Source of the DNA: Desulfatibacillum sp.
GTDB taxonomy: Bacteria > Desulfobacterota > Desulfobacteria > Desulfobacterales > SpSt-501
Length of the DNA stretch: 64,000 nt
Assembly: GCA_020725555.1 (NCBI GenBank)
Contig: DYEU01000032.1
Coordinates: 177,656 to 241,655 of the forward strand
Direction of reading: 5' to 3'
The position numbers and the translations under genes are program-made. This document shows, in pieces, positions 1 through 8,746 of the stretch. The notes under the pieces are model-generated. The model was given only the letters and a program-made list of their open reading frames with translations, had not been told where the DNA came from and did no database searches. The number at the start of each line of letters is the position of its first letter. The first letter of the stretch is position 1.

Positions 1-397
1 CGCGCCGGTAACGGCGGAGCAGCAGGCCGTTGGTGCAGAGGTTGACCGAAAGCCCCCGGCCGGCGAAGGCCTCGATGATCTCGAAGATCTCCGGCCGCAG
101 GAGAGGCTCGCCGCCAGCGATCGAAATCTGGTGCGTTCCCAGGCCGGAGAGCTCCACGGCCAGTGTACGGTAATCGGCAAGCGACAGTTCCCCGCGCCGC
201 GGGTCCCGCCAGCGCTGGCACATGCGGCATTCCAGGTTGCAGCGGTAGGTGACATCGAGCTCGGCGAGGTAGGGGCCGGCGGGAAGCCGCTCCCCCCGGG
301 AGTCCGCCCGCAGGTTGCGGCAGGCGCCCCACACGGTCCGGGCGAAGCCGGTCGAGCAGAGGATTTTGCGGTAGGTTCGGAAATTGTGCAGTCTCAT
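1..397 (-). CDS. Radical SAM protein, N-terminal part (truncated by window edge)
   Basis: The leftward frame starts at an ATG at 395-397 and stays open to the window edge. About residues 50-60 read TYRCNLECRMCQRW, a canonical CxxxCxxC radical SAM cluster motif, followed by a GGEPLLRPE motif typical of SAM binding. The N-terminal about 45 residues (MRLHNFRTYRK...) are a basic leader, as in HpnH/PqqE-like single-domain enzymes. The C-terminal half, including any SPASM cysteines, is outside the window, so the substrate cannot be judged. It lies 67 bases downstream of the racemase-like gene on the same strand and may be co-transcribed. No strong ribosome binding site is visible, so the exact start is moderately secure. 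Confidence 0.85.
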   Translation of the reverse strand, partial: MRLHNFRTYRKILCSTGFARTVWGACRNLRADSRGERLPAGPYLAELDVTYRCNLECRMCQRWRDPRRGELSLADYRTLAVELSGLGTHQISIAGGEPLLRPEIFEIIEAFAGRGLSVNLCTNGLLLRRYRR

Positions 398-464
398 CCG
401 CCGGCGTTCCGTGCGGGACGTCGTTCTTCCGCTTCTTGGTAAGCTACCCATCCCCGCGTGAAAA

Positions 465-1199
465 TCAACTCTGCTCCCCGGGGCCGATAGCCTCGAAAGA
501 TCCGGGAGCCAGCCCGGCGTGCACCCAGCGGATGAGGGTGAGCGCATCGTAGACGGGGCGCCCCGTCGCCTCGCGCACCGCCGCCGCGTAGGGCGGCAGA
601 TTGGCGCACTCGAAAAGCAGGGCGCGGATCTCCGGGTCGGCGGCGCAGAGGCGTCGGCTGCGTTCCACGACCTCGCGGCAGACGCCCGCGGGATCGATCC
701 GGCCGCTTCCGGAGAAGATCGCCTCATGGAAGCAGGGCGCGTCCTGGAGGCCGCAGAGGCTCACCCGCTCGGGCGATCCTCCCGCAAGGCGCAGGTGCTC
801 GGGGAGAAGATGTTCGGAATCGGCGGTAACCACCCCGATCCGACCGCGCGGACCCAGGGCGCGCTCGATCAACGGAAGCTGGAGCAGGCTTGAGGTGAAA
901 ACCGGCACCGGGAGAGCGCCGGCGAGCTCGCGCTGAAAGAGGATCATGAACCCGCAGGTGGTCCCCAAGGCCTGGACCCCTTGCCGCACGAGCCGGAGAC
1001 CGGCCTCGACGAAGGGTGCCACGATTCCCGGGTCCCGCTCCCGGATCAACCGCGCGAGGCCCGCCCCGCGGACGGTCTCGAAGAGCACCGGAAAGGGGTA
1101 GCTCGCCGGGTTTCCGGCATCGCCCGGGATACGTCGGATCACGGCATCCATTTTCAGGATCCCGATTCTGGCGGCTCCGTCCGGTCTCGTTTCCTCCAT
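465..1199 (-). CDS. Aspartate/glutamate racemase family protein
   Basis: This is a 244-residue protein of the Asp/Glu/hydantoin racemase superfamily. It opens with a beta strand (RIGILKMD) and a RIPGDAGNP segment. The two catalytic cysteines expected in the fold are visible in GTTCGF (about residue 81) and FECANLPPY (about residue 199). The family performs cofactor-independent racemisation or isomerisation; the exact substrate is not predictable from sequence alone. It is followed by the truncated radical SAM gene and is divergent from the TRAP transporter and FAD dehydrogenase cluster, so a role in supplying a D- or L-amino acid to that oxidation module is plausible but inferred. The ATG at 1199 keeps the first beta strand; no good Shine-Dalgarno is seen. 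Confidence 0.85.
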   Translation of the reverse strand: MEETRPDGAARIGILKMDAVIRRIPGDAGNPASYPFPVLFETVRGAGLARLIRERDPGIVAPFVEAGLRLVRQGVQALGTTCGFMILFQRELAGALPVPVFTSSLLQLPLIERALGPRGRIGVVTADSEHLLPEHLRLAGGSPERVSLCGLQDAPCFHEAIFSGSGRIDPAGVCREVVERSRRLCAADPEIRALLFECANLPPYAAAVREATGRPVYDALTLIRWVHAGLAPGSFEAIGPGEQS

Positions 1200-1313
1200 G
1201 CCCCGTGTTTACCACCGCGCGCAAGGCCGTGGCAACGGCTCCGGGTTTTCAAGCGGCCCAATGCGGATCGAGCCTCTGGCGCAAGTCGCCTCTTCCTCCA
1301 TATCGCCGATCTC

Positions 1314-1345
1314 GGCTGCGGCCTCTTCCTCAAAAGGCCGCAGCC
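1314..1345. repeat. Perfect 11-bp inverted repeat in the 1200-1697 gap
   Basis: GGCTGCGGCCT at 1314-1324 is mirrored by AGGCCGCAGCC at 1335-1345 around a 10-base loop. It would form a strong hairpin in RNA or DNA, but no T-run follows on either strand, so it is not a classical intrinsic terminator. The remainder of the 1200-1697 gap, between two divergently transcribed genes, holds no coding frame that I can support. It may be a REP-like element or a regulatory hairpin. Confidence 0.6.
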
Positions 1346-1697
1346 CGTGATCCTTGGAAAACGTTGGGCTGGGCTTTTTGCTTGCCTACTCCTATATGGC
1401 AGAAATTCGACTTCGTCACTTCCGTGAGCGTCGACTTCCTTGCCCATATCTCAAACACCCTGCTCCGAAACCATAGCGATTGCACGGAACCCGGTTGAAT
1501 CATTTCGAGTTGTCATGGCCGCAAAAGGGCGCATCGGAAATTTTTAACCCGCCGAATCTACTTGCAATGACCCGCTTTCGAGTTTCCCGCGAAAAGCGAT
1601 GAGATCCGATCTGGTTTGGCGTTGGTTTTCCGGGATGGCCCATTTCGAAGAGTGCGTTGCAACCGAAAGGCCGGGCCACGAGCGCAGCGGATATCCC

Positions 1698-1726
1698 TTG
1701 ACAGCCCTCATGGCCGGGGCTATGGG
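1698..1726 (+). promoter_or_regulatory. Probable sigma-70 promoter of the TRAP/dehydrogenase operon
   Basis: A perfect TTGACA box at 1698-1703 is separated by 17 bases from TATGGG at 1721-1726. The predicted start lies about 75 bases before the TRAP binding-protein ATG. The -10 box is poor (three of six), so confidence is moderate. Confidence 0.5.
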
Positions 1727-1807
1727 CAATCCGTTTGCAATTCCACGACATCGGGGGGCTCGGTGTGCGCTTCTCCTGCCCCCCCAACCCCATCCCGGAG
1801 GTGCAGC

Positions 1808-2788
1808 ATGAGACATCGCCCGACGCTGTTCGCCCTCATCGCATCCCTCACCCTGGCCGTGGCGGTCCCGGCCGGCGCCCAGCAGGTGACCCTCACCTGG
1901 ACGGCGGGGGGGGCCGGAGGCGGCTGGTATGCCATCGCCGGCGGCCTGGCCACGATCATCAACGAGGCCGAGCCCAACATCGTGATCAAGGTCGTGCCGG
2001 GAGGGGGCCTGCAGAACCCGGCCATGGTCGCGAGCAAGGGGGCCGAAATCGGCTGGGGGCTTCCGTTTCTGAACGCGGCGGCCTACCGCGGCATGGCGCC
2101 CTTCGAAAAGCCGCTGGAAGAGCTCCGGGCGCTTGCGGGCGGCATGAGCATGAACTACTTCCACTTCTACGTGGACGCGGACTCGCCGCTCAACACGATG
2201 GACGAAATCTTCGGGCAGAAGAAAAAGCTGCGCCTGGCCATCTCCCAGGCGGGGAGCTCCGACACCTGGGTGCTCGAGCGCGTGCTCGAGGCCTACAAGA
2301 CGAGCATCCCCGACCTCGAGAAGGCGGGCTTCACCTTCCTGCGCGGCAACTACGCCTTCCAGGCGAACCAGTTCAAGGACAAGAACGCGGACGGGGTCTT
2401 CACCTTCCTCGCCATCCCCGGGGCGGCCGTGATCGAGGCCTCGGTCGGACGCCGCCTGAAGCTGATCGACTTCTCCCCGACGGCGCTCAAGCACCTCGAG
2501 CAGTTCGGCATCACCGCGGGGAAGATCCCCGCCGGCACCTACGAAAAGGCGGCCAACACGAAGGACGTGGTGACGGCGACCGCCGGCTCGGTCATCACCG
2601 TGCACAAGGACATGAGCGAGGATCTCGCCTACCGCATCACCAAGGCCTTCAACGACAACTACCTCAAGGCGCGCAAGGTCCACGCCAGCATGGAGCCCTA
2701 CGAGCCCAAGGACGGCCCGACCGGTTGCGGGATCCCCCTCCATCCCGGCGCGGTCAAGTACTACAAGGAAAAGGGGCTCCTGAAGTAG
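1808..2788 (+). CDS. TAXI family TRAP transporter solute-binding protein
   Basis: This 326-residue periplasmic protein begins with a Sec signal peptide (MRHRPTLFALIASLTLAVAV, then AGAQQ). The mature part has the TAXI-type opening with AGGGWYAIAGGLATI and a C-terminal region of NMT1/TAXI-like fold. It captures a small organic solute for the TRAP permease encoded 4 bases downstream. The ATG at 1808 is chosen because GGAGGTG sits just upstream and the signal peptide starts there; an in-frame upstream extension has no signal character. Substrate is unknown; TAXI proteins often bind glutamate or other amino acids, which fits the neighbouring amine-oxidation genes, but that is inference. Confidence 0.92.
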   Translation: MRHRPTLFALIASLTLAVAVPAGAQQVTLTWTAGGAGGGWYAIAGGLATIINEAEPNIVIKVVPGGGLQNPAMVASKGAEIGWGLPFLNAAAYRGMAPFEKPLEELRALAGGMSMNYFHFYVDADSPLNTMDEIFGQKKKLRLAISQAGSSDTWVLERVLEAYKTSIPDLEKAGFTFLRGNYAFQANQFKDKNADGVFTFLAIPGAAVIEASVGRRLKLIDFSPTALKHLEQFGITAGKIPAGTYEKAANTKDVVTATAGSVITVHKDMSEDLAYRITKAFNDNYLKARKVHASMEPYEPKDGPTGCGIPLHPGAVKYYKEKGLLK

Positions 2789-2792
2789 GCCC

Positions 2793-4691
2793 ATGCGGCA
2801 GCTCTCGCTTCCCTGGAAGATCCCCATCCTTGCGGTCGCCGTGATCGCGGGACTGTTTCACTATTACTGTGCGGGGTTCGGCTCCCCCGAACCCCGCACC
2901 TTCCGGGGACTGCACCTGGCGATGCTGCTGCCCTTCGTCTTTCTGCTCTTCCCGGCGCGCAAGGGGTCGCCGGCGACGCGTCCGAGCCTCCCCGATCTTC
3001 TCGCCGCGGCGATCAGCCTGGCCGCCTCGCTCTACACCGTCTTCCACGCCGGCCGCCTGAACCTGCGCTTCGTGGGCTTCCACCCCGTGCGGACCGAAGA
3101 GATCGTCCTGGGGGGGCTGCTGGCGCTCGCCTCGATCGAGGCCTGCCGGCGATCCATTTCCAAGTGGTTCGCCGCGACCGTGGCCTTGGTCCTTTTCTAT
3201 CTCCTGACCTGCCAGCACTGGCCGTGGCTTTTCCACTACAAGGCCTTCACCCTGGACCGGGCGGTCGAGATCCTCTACCTGCCGAACGACGAGGGCATGT
3301 TCGGCTTCCTCATGGGGATCTCGGCGGATATCCTCTACATCTACATCCTCTTCGCCGCGGTGCTCATCCGCACCGGCGCCGGCGACTACCTCATCGAGTT
3401 CGCCAGCTGGGCCGCGGGCTGGGCGCACGGCGGGGCCGCCAAAATCGCGGTCATCTCCTCCGCCCTCTACGGCACGGTCTCGGGCTCGACGGTCGCCAAC
3501 GTCTACGCGACGGGGTCCTTCACGATCCCGATGATGAAAAAAAGCGGCTACACCCCCAAGCAGGCCGCGGCGATCGAGTCGGTCGCGGGGGTGGGGGGCC
3601 AGATCATGCCGCCCATCATGGGCGCGGGCTCCTTCATCATGTCCGAGGTCACCGGGATCCCCTATTTCACGATCATCAAGACGGCCGTCATCCCGGCGTT
3701 GCTCTACTACCTCGGCGTCTTCCTGATGGTCCATCTGATCGCCCGCAAGCGGGGCATCCCGCCGATCGAAAAAAGCGCCCGGCCGCCGTTCCGATCGTTG
3801 TGGCGGCGAAGCTATTTCTTCCTGCCCTTCGTCCTGGTCGTCCTGTTGCTCGCCTGGGGTTACTCGCCCGCCAAGGCCGCCTTTCACACGATTTGGGTGA
3901 TCGTGCTCTTGAGCTTTCTCGACCGCAAGACCTGGCTCACCCCGGCGAAGCTTCTCGAGACCTTCTTCGGCGCGCTGGTGAACTGCAGCCTGATCGCCGC
4001 CGTGCTCGCGGGCTCGGGCATGGTGGTGGGGGTGCTGACCCGCACGGGGGTCGCTCTCGCCTTCGGCTCGATCCTCGTGTCGCTTTCCTTCGACTCGCTT
4101 CTCCTGATGCTTTTTCTCGTCTTTCTCGTGATCAGCATCCTCGGCACCGGCATCCCGACCACCCCCGCCTACATCATCGCCGTCACCGTCGGCTCCTATG
4201 CCCTCTCCAAGTTCGGGGTGAGCCCGCTGGCGGCGCACCTCTTCGTTTTCTACTACGCCGTGCTCGCCGATCTCACCCCGCCCGACGCGGTCACCTCCTT
4301 CGCCGCGGCGAACATCGCCGGCGCCGAGCCCATGGCGACCGGCATCGAGGGCTTCCGCCTGGGGCTCGCCGGATTCCTCGTCCCCTTCGCCTTCGTCTTC
4401 CAGCCCGGGCTGCTCCTCGTGGGCAGCTGGGGGGAGATCCTGTTCAGCCTGGCGCTCACCGTCTTCGGGGTGGTCTGCCTCGCCGCGGGCGTGATCGGCC
4501 ATTTCTTCACGCCGATTCCGCCGCTCTTGCGGGCGGTGCTCATGGCGGCGGCGGGGCTGCTCGTCTTTTCCGCGCAGTCGCTCGAGGCGATCGGCCTCGC
4601 GGCGGGCGGCGCCGTCCTCGGCTGGTCGTTTCTGCGCCGCCGCAGCTTCCGCGCCGCCGGGGCGGATCCCTTGCCGGAGAACACCGCGTGA
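2793..4691 (+). CDS. TRAP transporter fused permease (DctQM type, TAXI class)
   Basis: This is a 632-residue integral membrane protein with a fused small (Q) and large (M) permease, the usual form in TAXI-TRAP systems. An N-terminal membrane bundle of about 130 residues is followed by the long M domain with the conserved stretch GTVSGSTVANVYATGSFTIP and GGQIMPPIMGAGSFIM, typical of the DctM core. It imports the solute captured by the preceding binding protein using a sodium gradient. It starts 4 bases after the binding protein stop and its stop overlaps the GTG of the following oxidoreductase, so the three are translationally linked. Confidence 0.95.
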   Translation: MRQLSLPWKIPILAVAVIAGLFHYYCAGFGSPEPRTFRGLHLAMLLPFVFLLFPARKGSPATRPSLPDLLAAAISLAASLYTVFHAGRLNLRFVGFHPVRTEEIVLGGLLALASIEACRRSISKWFAATVALVLFYLLTCQHWPWLFHYKAFTLDRAVEILYLPNDEGMFGFLMGISADILYIYILFAAVLIRTGAGDYLIEFASWAAGWAHGGAAKIAVISSALYGTVSGSTVANVYATGSFTIPMMKKSGYTPKQAAAIESVAGVGGQIMPPIMGAGSFIMSEVTGIPYFTIIKTAVIPALLYYLGVFLMVHLIARKRGIPPIEKSARPPFRSLWRRSYFFLPFVLVVLLLAWGYSPAKAAFHTIWVIVLLSFLDRKTWLTPAKLLETFFGALVNCSLIAAVLAGSGMVVGVLTRTGVALAFGSILVSLSFDSLLLMLFLVFLVISILGTGIPTTPAYIIAVTVGSYALSKFGVSPLAAHLFVFYYAVLADLTPPDAVTSFAAANIAGAEPMATGIEGFRLGLAGFLVPFAFVFQPGLLLVGSWGEILFSLALTVFGVVCLAAGVIGHFFTPIPPLLRAVLMAAAGLLVFSAQSLEAIGLAAGGAVLGWSFLRRRSFRAAGADPLPENTA

Positions 4692-5851
4692 ACGAAACGG
4701 CGGCGGATGTCGCAATCGTCGGGGCCGGGGTCATCGGCGCCGCCATCGCCTTTTATCTCACCCGGCGCGGGATCCGGCCGCTGGTGATCGAAAAGGAGGA
4801 CCCCGCCGCGGGAAGCTCGGGCGCCTGCGACGGGCTGGTCTTTCTCCAATCCAAGAAGCCCGGCCTGCATCTCGAGCTCGCAATAGAGAGCCGCCGCCGC
4901 TTCGAGGAGCTCGCGCAGGTCCTCGGGCCCGAAATCGAGTTTCGGCCCTCGGGCGGCCTGTGCCTCATCGAAAACGAGGACGAGCTTGCGGCCCTGGGGC
5001 GCTCGATCGCGGCGCAGCGGGCAGGCGGGCTTCCCGTCGAGCTGATCGCCGGCGAGGAGGTGCGGCGCCTCGAGCCGCTCGTTTCGGAGCGGATCCTCGC
5101 CGCGGGGTTTTCGCCTCTCGACGCCCAGGTGAACCCCTACGCCCTCACCTTCGCCCTGCTCCGGGCGGCGCGCGCGGGGGGTGCTCGCCTGTTGGGCGGC
5201 GAGCCGGTCGTGGGGATCGAGACCGCCGCGGGCCGCGTGCGGGCGGTCCGCACCCCGCGCCGCAGGATCGCCGTCCCCATCGTGGTCAACGCGGCCGGCG
5301 CGCACGCCCCGGAGATCGGCCGCCTGGCGGGGGTGGAGGTCCCCATCACCCCGCGGCGCGGTCAGCTCCTGGTCACGGCGGCCCGGCCGCCGCTTCTCCG
5401 CCACGGGCTGATCTCGGCGCGCTACATCGCCGCCAAGTTCAACCCGGAGCTCGCCCGCTCGGGGGAGATGGGCTTTTCGCTCGAGCAGGCCGAAAGCGGA
5501 AATCTCCTCATCGGCTCGACCCGCGAATTCGCGGGCTACGACCGCCGGACCTCCTTCGAGGGCATCCGCGCCGTCGCCCGGCGCGTTCTTCCCGTTTTCC
5601 CCGCCCTCGCCTCGCTTCCCGTGATCCGGACCTTCGCCGGCCTGCGACCCTACACCCCCGACGGGCTTCCCATTCTCGGGCCGGTCGCCTCCATGGAGGG
5701 GTTCCTCATGGCCGCCGGCCACGAGGGCGACGGCATCGCCTTGTCGGCGATCACCGGCGAGATGCTCGCCGCACACATCGCCGGCGACAGCCCGCGGTTC
5801 CCGCTCGAGCCCTTCCGGCTGGAGCGGTTTTCGACGGCGGAGGCCGCATGA
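4688..5851 (+). CDS. FAD-dependent amine/imino-acid oxidoreductase, DAO family (HcnC/OoxB-like subunit)
   Basis: This 387-residue protein starts at a GTG overlapping the permease stop (GTGA) with GGAGAA upstream. The N-terminus has the Rossmann dinucleotide motif VAIVGAGVIGAAIAFYL followed by a conserved acidic residue at the end of beta 2 (IEKEDP). The body and the C-terminal FAGLRPYTPDGLPILGP motif are characteristic of the D-amino acid/glycine/sarcosine oxidase family. With the next two genes it matches the three-subunit arrangement of hydrogen cyanide synthase, opine oxidase and D-hydroxyproline dehydrogenase. This is the likely catalytic subunit that oxidises a secondary amine or amino acid. 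The substrate is not determined. Confidence 0.9.
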   Translation: MNETAADVAIVGAGVIGAAIAFYLTRRGIRPLVIEKEDPAAGSSGACDGLVFLQSKKPGLHLELAIESRRRFEELAQVLGPEIEFRPSGGLCLIENEDELAALGRSIAAQRAGGLPVELIAGEEVRRLEPLVSERILAAGFSPLDAQVNPYALTFALLRAARAGGARLLGGEPVVGIETAAGRVRAVRTPRRRIAVPIVVNAAGAHAPEIGRLAGVEVPITPRRGQLLVTAARPPLLRHGLISARYIAAKFNPELARSGEMGFSLEQAESGNLLIGSTREFAGYDRRTSFEGIRAVARRVLPVFPALASLPVIRTFAGLRPYTPDGLPILGPVASMEGFLMAAGHEGDGIALSAITGEMLAAHIAGDSPRFPLEPFRLERFSTAEAA

Positions 5852-6132
5852 GCGGAAGACGCCTGCCCTACCCCGCCCGCGGGGCGCCGGTTGCGATCCG
5901 CCTGAACGGGAGGCCGGTCACCGCCTTCGCCGGGGAAACGGTCTTCGCCGTACTCTGTCATGAGGGGGTCTTCGCCCTGCGCCGCGGCGGACCGGGGCGG
6001 CCGCCGCGCGGGGCGCTCTGCGGCATGGGCGTCTGCCAGGAGTGCCGGGTCACGATCGACGGCACCCCCGACCGCCGCGCCTGCATGACGCTCGTGGCCG
6101 AGGGCATGGAGATCGAAACCGATGGCCGCTGA
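5848..6132 (+). CDS. (2Fe-2S)-binding small subunit (HcnA-like)
   Basis: This 94-residue protein has the plant-type ferredoxin-like signature CGMGVCQEC near residues 58-66 and a fourth cysteine about 13 residues later (RRACM), enough for one [2Fe-2S] cluster. The start ATG overlaps the previous stop (ATGA) with GGAGG just upstream. Small proteins of this kind form the gamma/A subunit of HcnABC-like dehydrogenases and pass electrons between the two FAD subunits. The 3-prime end overlaps the next gene by 11 bases, which supports coupled translation. Confidence 0.9.
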   Translation: MSGRRLPYPARGAPVAIRLNGRPVTAFAGETVFAVLCHEGVFALRRGGPGRPPRGALCGMGVCQECRVTIDGTPDRRACMTLVAEGMEIETDGR

Positions 6133-7519
6133 GCGCTTTGAGATCGCGATCGCGGGCGGCGGCCCGGCCGGCATCGCCTGCGCCGCGGTTCTCGCGCAAG
6201 CGGGGGTCCCCGGCCTGTTGATCGACGAGCACCCCCGGCTGGGCGGCCCCGGCCTCCGCGACGCGGCCGGGGCCTTCTCCCCCTTCGCCCCGGCCTGGGC
6301 CCGGACGGTGAGGGCCATCCGGAGCCTCAAGAAAGAGGCCCTCACCGTGCTCCCCCGAACCGGGCTGATCGGGATCGAGCCCGGCCCCCGCCTGCTCCTT
6401 GCCCCGGAGGAGGGCGGCCTGCGGGAAATCGCGTGCCGCCGGCTGGTGATCGCGACCGGGGCGCGCGAGCGCTTTCTCCCCTTTCCCGGCTGGACGCTGC
6501 CGGGGGTGATCGCGACCGGGGCCGTCCAGATGTTGCTCAAGCAGGGGATCCTGCCGGCCGCGGATTTCGTGGTCGGCGGGGCGGGCCCTTTTCTCCTGGC
6601 CGTCGCCGCGGATATCGTCCGGCGGGGGGGGCGCGTGCGTGCGCTCGCAAACGAAAGCCGGCTCGCCGATCTCCTCCCCCCGCCGGGGCTCCTCGCGGGG
6701 CAGGGGGTGAAAATTCTCGACGGGCTGCTCCGCACGCTCCGGGTCCTTGTTTCCGGGACACGGATCGCGCACGGCACGCGCCTGCTCGAGGCCCGGGGCG
6801 CGGGGCGCCTGCAGGCCGTGGTCACCGCCCGCGTGGACAAGAGCGGCCGCCATCTTCCCGGAACCGAGCGGGTCGTCCCCGCCGCGCTGCTGGCCATGGG
6901 GTTCGGCTTCACGGCGAACATCGAGCCCGCCCAACTCGCCGGCTGCCCGCTCTTCTTCGAGGACACCCTCGGCGGCTGGCTCGTGCAAACGGACGAGTCC
7001 CTGAGAACCGGTGTCGAGGGCATCTACGCGGCGGGCGAGGTCACGGGCGTCGGCGGGGCGGAAAAATCGCTCCTCGAGGGGCGGCTTGCCGGCCTGGCGA
7101 TCCTCGAGGAGATGGGGCGCCTCGACGCCGCGGGGCGAGGCGAAATCACCCGGCTGCAACGCAAGCGCAAGGCGCTTCTTTCCTTCGGCCGCTGGTTCAA
7201 CCGGCCATCGCGCTTTGCGGCCGCCTGCCGCACGAACTGGTTCGCCTCGCTCCCCGATGAGCTCACGATCTGCCGCTGCGAGGAAGTGCGCCTGAGGGAC
7301 ATCCGCCGGACGCTCGCCGCCGGCTGCCGCACACCGGCCGGCATCAAGAAGGCGACCCGCTGCGGCATGGGCGTCTGCCAGGGGAACACCTGCAAGGGGA
7401 TCCTGCAAGAGGTGGTCGCGGCCCTTACCGGGGGGCCTCCCGGGGGGTTTCCGCCGCCCTCAGTGCGCGCTCCCCTCAGGCCCGTGGACCTGGGCCTGCT
7501 CGGCGGGGATACCGTCTGA
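6122..7519 (+). CDS. FAD/NAD(P)-binding oxidoreductase with C-terminal BFD-like [2Fe-2S] domain (HcnB-like)
   Basis: This is a 465-residue pyridine-nucleotide-disulfide-type flavoprotein. It begins with FEIAIAGGGPAGIACAAVLA, an FAD Rossmann fold. A second GxGxxG-like stretch (VVGGAGPFLLAVAADIVRRG) sits near residue 150. The C-terminus carries CRCEEV ... CGMGVCQGNTC, the bacterioferritin-associated-ferredoxin-like cluster seen in HcnB, OoxA and the D-hydroxyproline dehydrogenase alpha subunit. It is probably the second flavin subunit of the complex formed with the two upstream genes. The ATG at 6122 is preceded by GGAG at a good distance. Confidence 0.9.
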   Translation: MAAERFEIAIAGGGPAGIACAAVLAQAGVPGLLIDEHPRLGGPGLRDAAGAFSPFAPAWARTVRAIRSLKKEALTVLPRTGLIGIEPGPRLLLAPEEGGLREIACRRLVIATGARERFLPFPGWTLPGVIATGAVQMLLKQGILPAADFVVGGAGPFLLAVAADIVRRGGRVRALANESRLADLLPPPGLLAGQGVKILDGLLRTLRVLVSGTRIAHGTRLLEARGAGRLQAVVTARVDKSGRHLPGTERVVPAALLAMGFGFTANIEPAQLAGCPLFFEDTLGGWLVQTDESLRTGVEGIYAAGEVTGVGGAEKSLLEGRLAGLAILEEMGRLDAAGRGEITRLQRKRKALLSFGRWFNRPSRFAAACRTNWFASLPDELTICRCEEVRLRDIRRTLAAGCRTPAGIKKATRCGMGVCQGNTCKGILQEVVAALTGGPPGGFPPPSVRAPLRPVDLGLLGGDTV

Positions 7520-7521
7520 CC

Positions 7522-8394
7522 GTGGAGTTTTCCGCCCCCAAACCCGCGCGCCTGGACCGGCCGGTAGCAGGAGGCCTCTGGGTGCTTCTCTCGGCACTCC
7601 TCTTCGCCGGCGTCGGCGCGCTCGTCAAGGCGGCCTCGGCCGAGCTCCCCTCCGAGGTCGTGGTCTTTTTCCGCAACGCCGTGGCCATGGCCTTTTTGCT
7701 GCCCTGGCTGATGCTGCGCGAGCGGGGCCTGAGCCTGCGGACCTCCTGCCTGCATCTCCATCTGCTCCGCTCCGCGGCGGGGCTCGGGGCGATGTATTGC
7801 TTTTTCTGGACCCTCAAAACCATGCGCCTCGCCGACGCGACACTTCTCTGCTACACCCAGCCCATCTTCATCCCGCTCATCGAGCGCCTCTGGCTGCGGG
7901 AGCCCGTTCCGCGCCCGACCGTCGCCGCGGTGCTGCTCGGCTTCGGCGGGATCGCCTTCGTCCTCAAGCCGGGATCCGGGCTCTTCCAGCCCGCCGGCCT
8001 GGTCGGCCTGGCGGGCGGGGCGCTCGTCGCCTTGGCCATGGTGGGGATCCGGCGCATGACGGAGACCGAACCCGTCCCCCGCGTCGTCTTCTACTTCACG
8101 ACCTTCAGCACGCTCGTCTCGGCCGTCCCGCTCGCCTGGGCATGGGAGACGCCCGGGGGGACGGCGCTCGCGGCGCTCGCGGGGATCGGGGGGCTGGCGA
8201 TCATCGCCCAGATGTGCCTGACCCGGGGCTACAGCCTCGCCCCCGCCGGCCAGGTCGGCCCCTTCAACTACGCAAACGTGCTTTTCGCCGCCCTGCTCGG
8301 CTGGGTCTTCTGGGGCGAAAGGCTCGATCTGCTGACCGCCGTGGGGGCGGCGATCACCTGCGCGGCGGGGGTCATCGCCCTGCGGCGGCGCTGA
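7522..8394 (+). CDS. EamA/DMT superfamily transporter
   Basis: This 290-residue protein has ten predicted membrane helices in two EamA repeats (about residues 12-140 and 155-288). It starts with GTG only 2 bases after the preceding stop, so it is probably the last gene of the uptake/oxidation operon. DMT proteins export amino acids, metabolites or drugs. In this context it could export the product or an excess amino acid, but nothing in the sequence gives the substrate. Confidence 0.9.
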   Translation: MEFSAPKPARLDRPVAGGLWVLLSALLFAGVGALVKAASAELPSEVVVFFRNAVAMAFLLPWLMLRERGLSLRTSCLHLHLLRSAAGLGAMYCFFWTLKTMRLADATLLCYTQPIFIPLIERLWLREPVPRPTVAAVLLGFGGIAFVLKPGSGLFQPAGLVGLAGGALVALAMVGIRRMTETEPVPRVVFYFTTFSTLVSAVPLAWAWETPGGTALAALAGIGGLAIIAQMCLTRGYSLAPAGQVGPFNYANVLFAALLGWVFWGERLDLLTAVGAAITCAAGVIALRRR

Positions 8395-8689
8395 ACCCGA
8401 AACGGGCTGACCGCGACGGACCCTCGAGGCTCGAGGAGGGAGCTCTGAACCCGGAAACCCCGTCCCGCCCGTGACGGGAATCGTCGGCTGCCCCCCCCGG
8501 TCAGGCTGATGCCCCCCTTCCGTGAGTGAGGCTGCGCCCCCGCAATCGTCGCACGCCTTGGCGGACAGGCGGATCCCTTTCTTTCCCCAGCCGGACCAGG
8601 GCCTGCCGGCGAAGGGGAAGAGGGGGCCCTTCGCCCCCCGCGGCAGGGCCGTTGATGTTTTCCCGTCTTTTCGCTACATAGAGGGCGTT
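8395..8689. other. Intergenic stretch without a supported gene
   Basis: About 295 bases separate the EamA stop from the fluoride riboswitch. Several frames are open because of high GC content, including a leftward one that reads SAKACDDCGG, but it has no start codon or ribosome binding site and no recognisable fold. I see no convincing promoter with good -10 and -35 boxes, although transcription of the riboswitch must start here. Confidence 0.5.
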
Positions 8690-8746
8690 CGGGGATGGAG
8701 TCCCCCGCGAAACCGCCGCCCGCCCGGCGGCTGATGACTCCTGGCA
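8690..8746 (+). promoter_or_regulatory. Fluoride riboswitch (crcB motif) no. 1
   Basis: The RNA begins GGGGATGGAGTCCCCC and ends GGCGGCTGATGACTCC. The pairing of GGAGTC with GACTCC, the internal GCCGCC...GGCGGC-type helix and the invariant GAUG and GCUGAUG segments follow the published crcB motif point by point (compare the Thermotoga petrophila aptamer, which has GCGATGAGG...GGCTGATGGCCTC). No T-run terminator follows, so control may be translational or through a distant structure. The next gene in the same direction encodes a 92-residue protein of unknown function, not CrcB/Fluc or an antiporter. Confidence 0.88.

Noticed and set aside
3164..4687. N-terminal extension of the FAD oxidoreductase
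   Set aside because: The extension lies in an alternative frame of the permease and is Arg/His/Pro-rich. The Rossmann motif starts right after the GTG at 4688.
2754..4715. Long antisense frame of 653 codons over the TRAP permease
   Set aside because: It is a Glu/Asp/Arg/Gly-rich mirror of the permease gene, caused by GC-rich third positions; no family features.
8400..8690. Leftward frame with a CDDCGG motif
   Set aside because: No start codon, no ribosome binding site, no recognisable domain around the motif.
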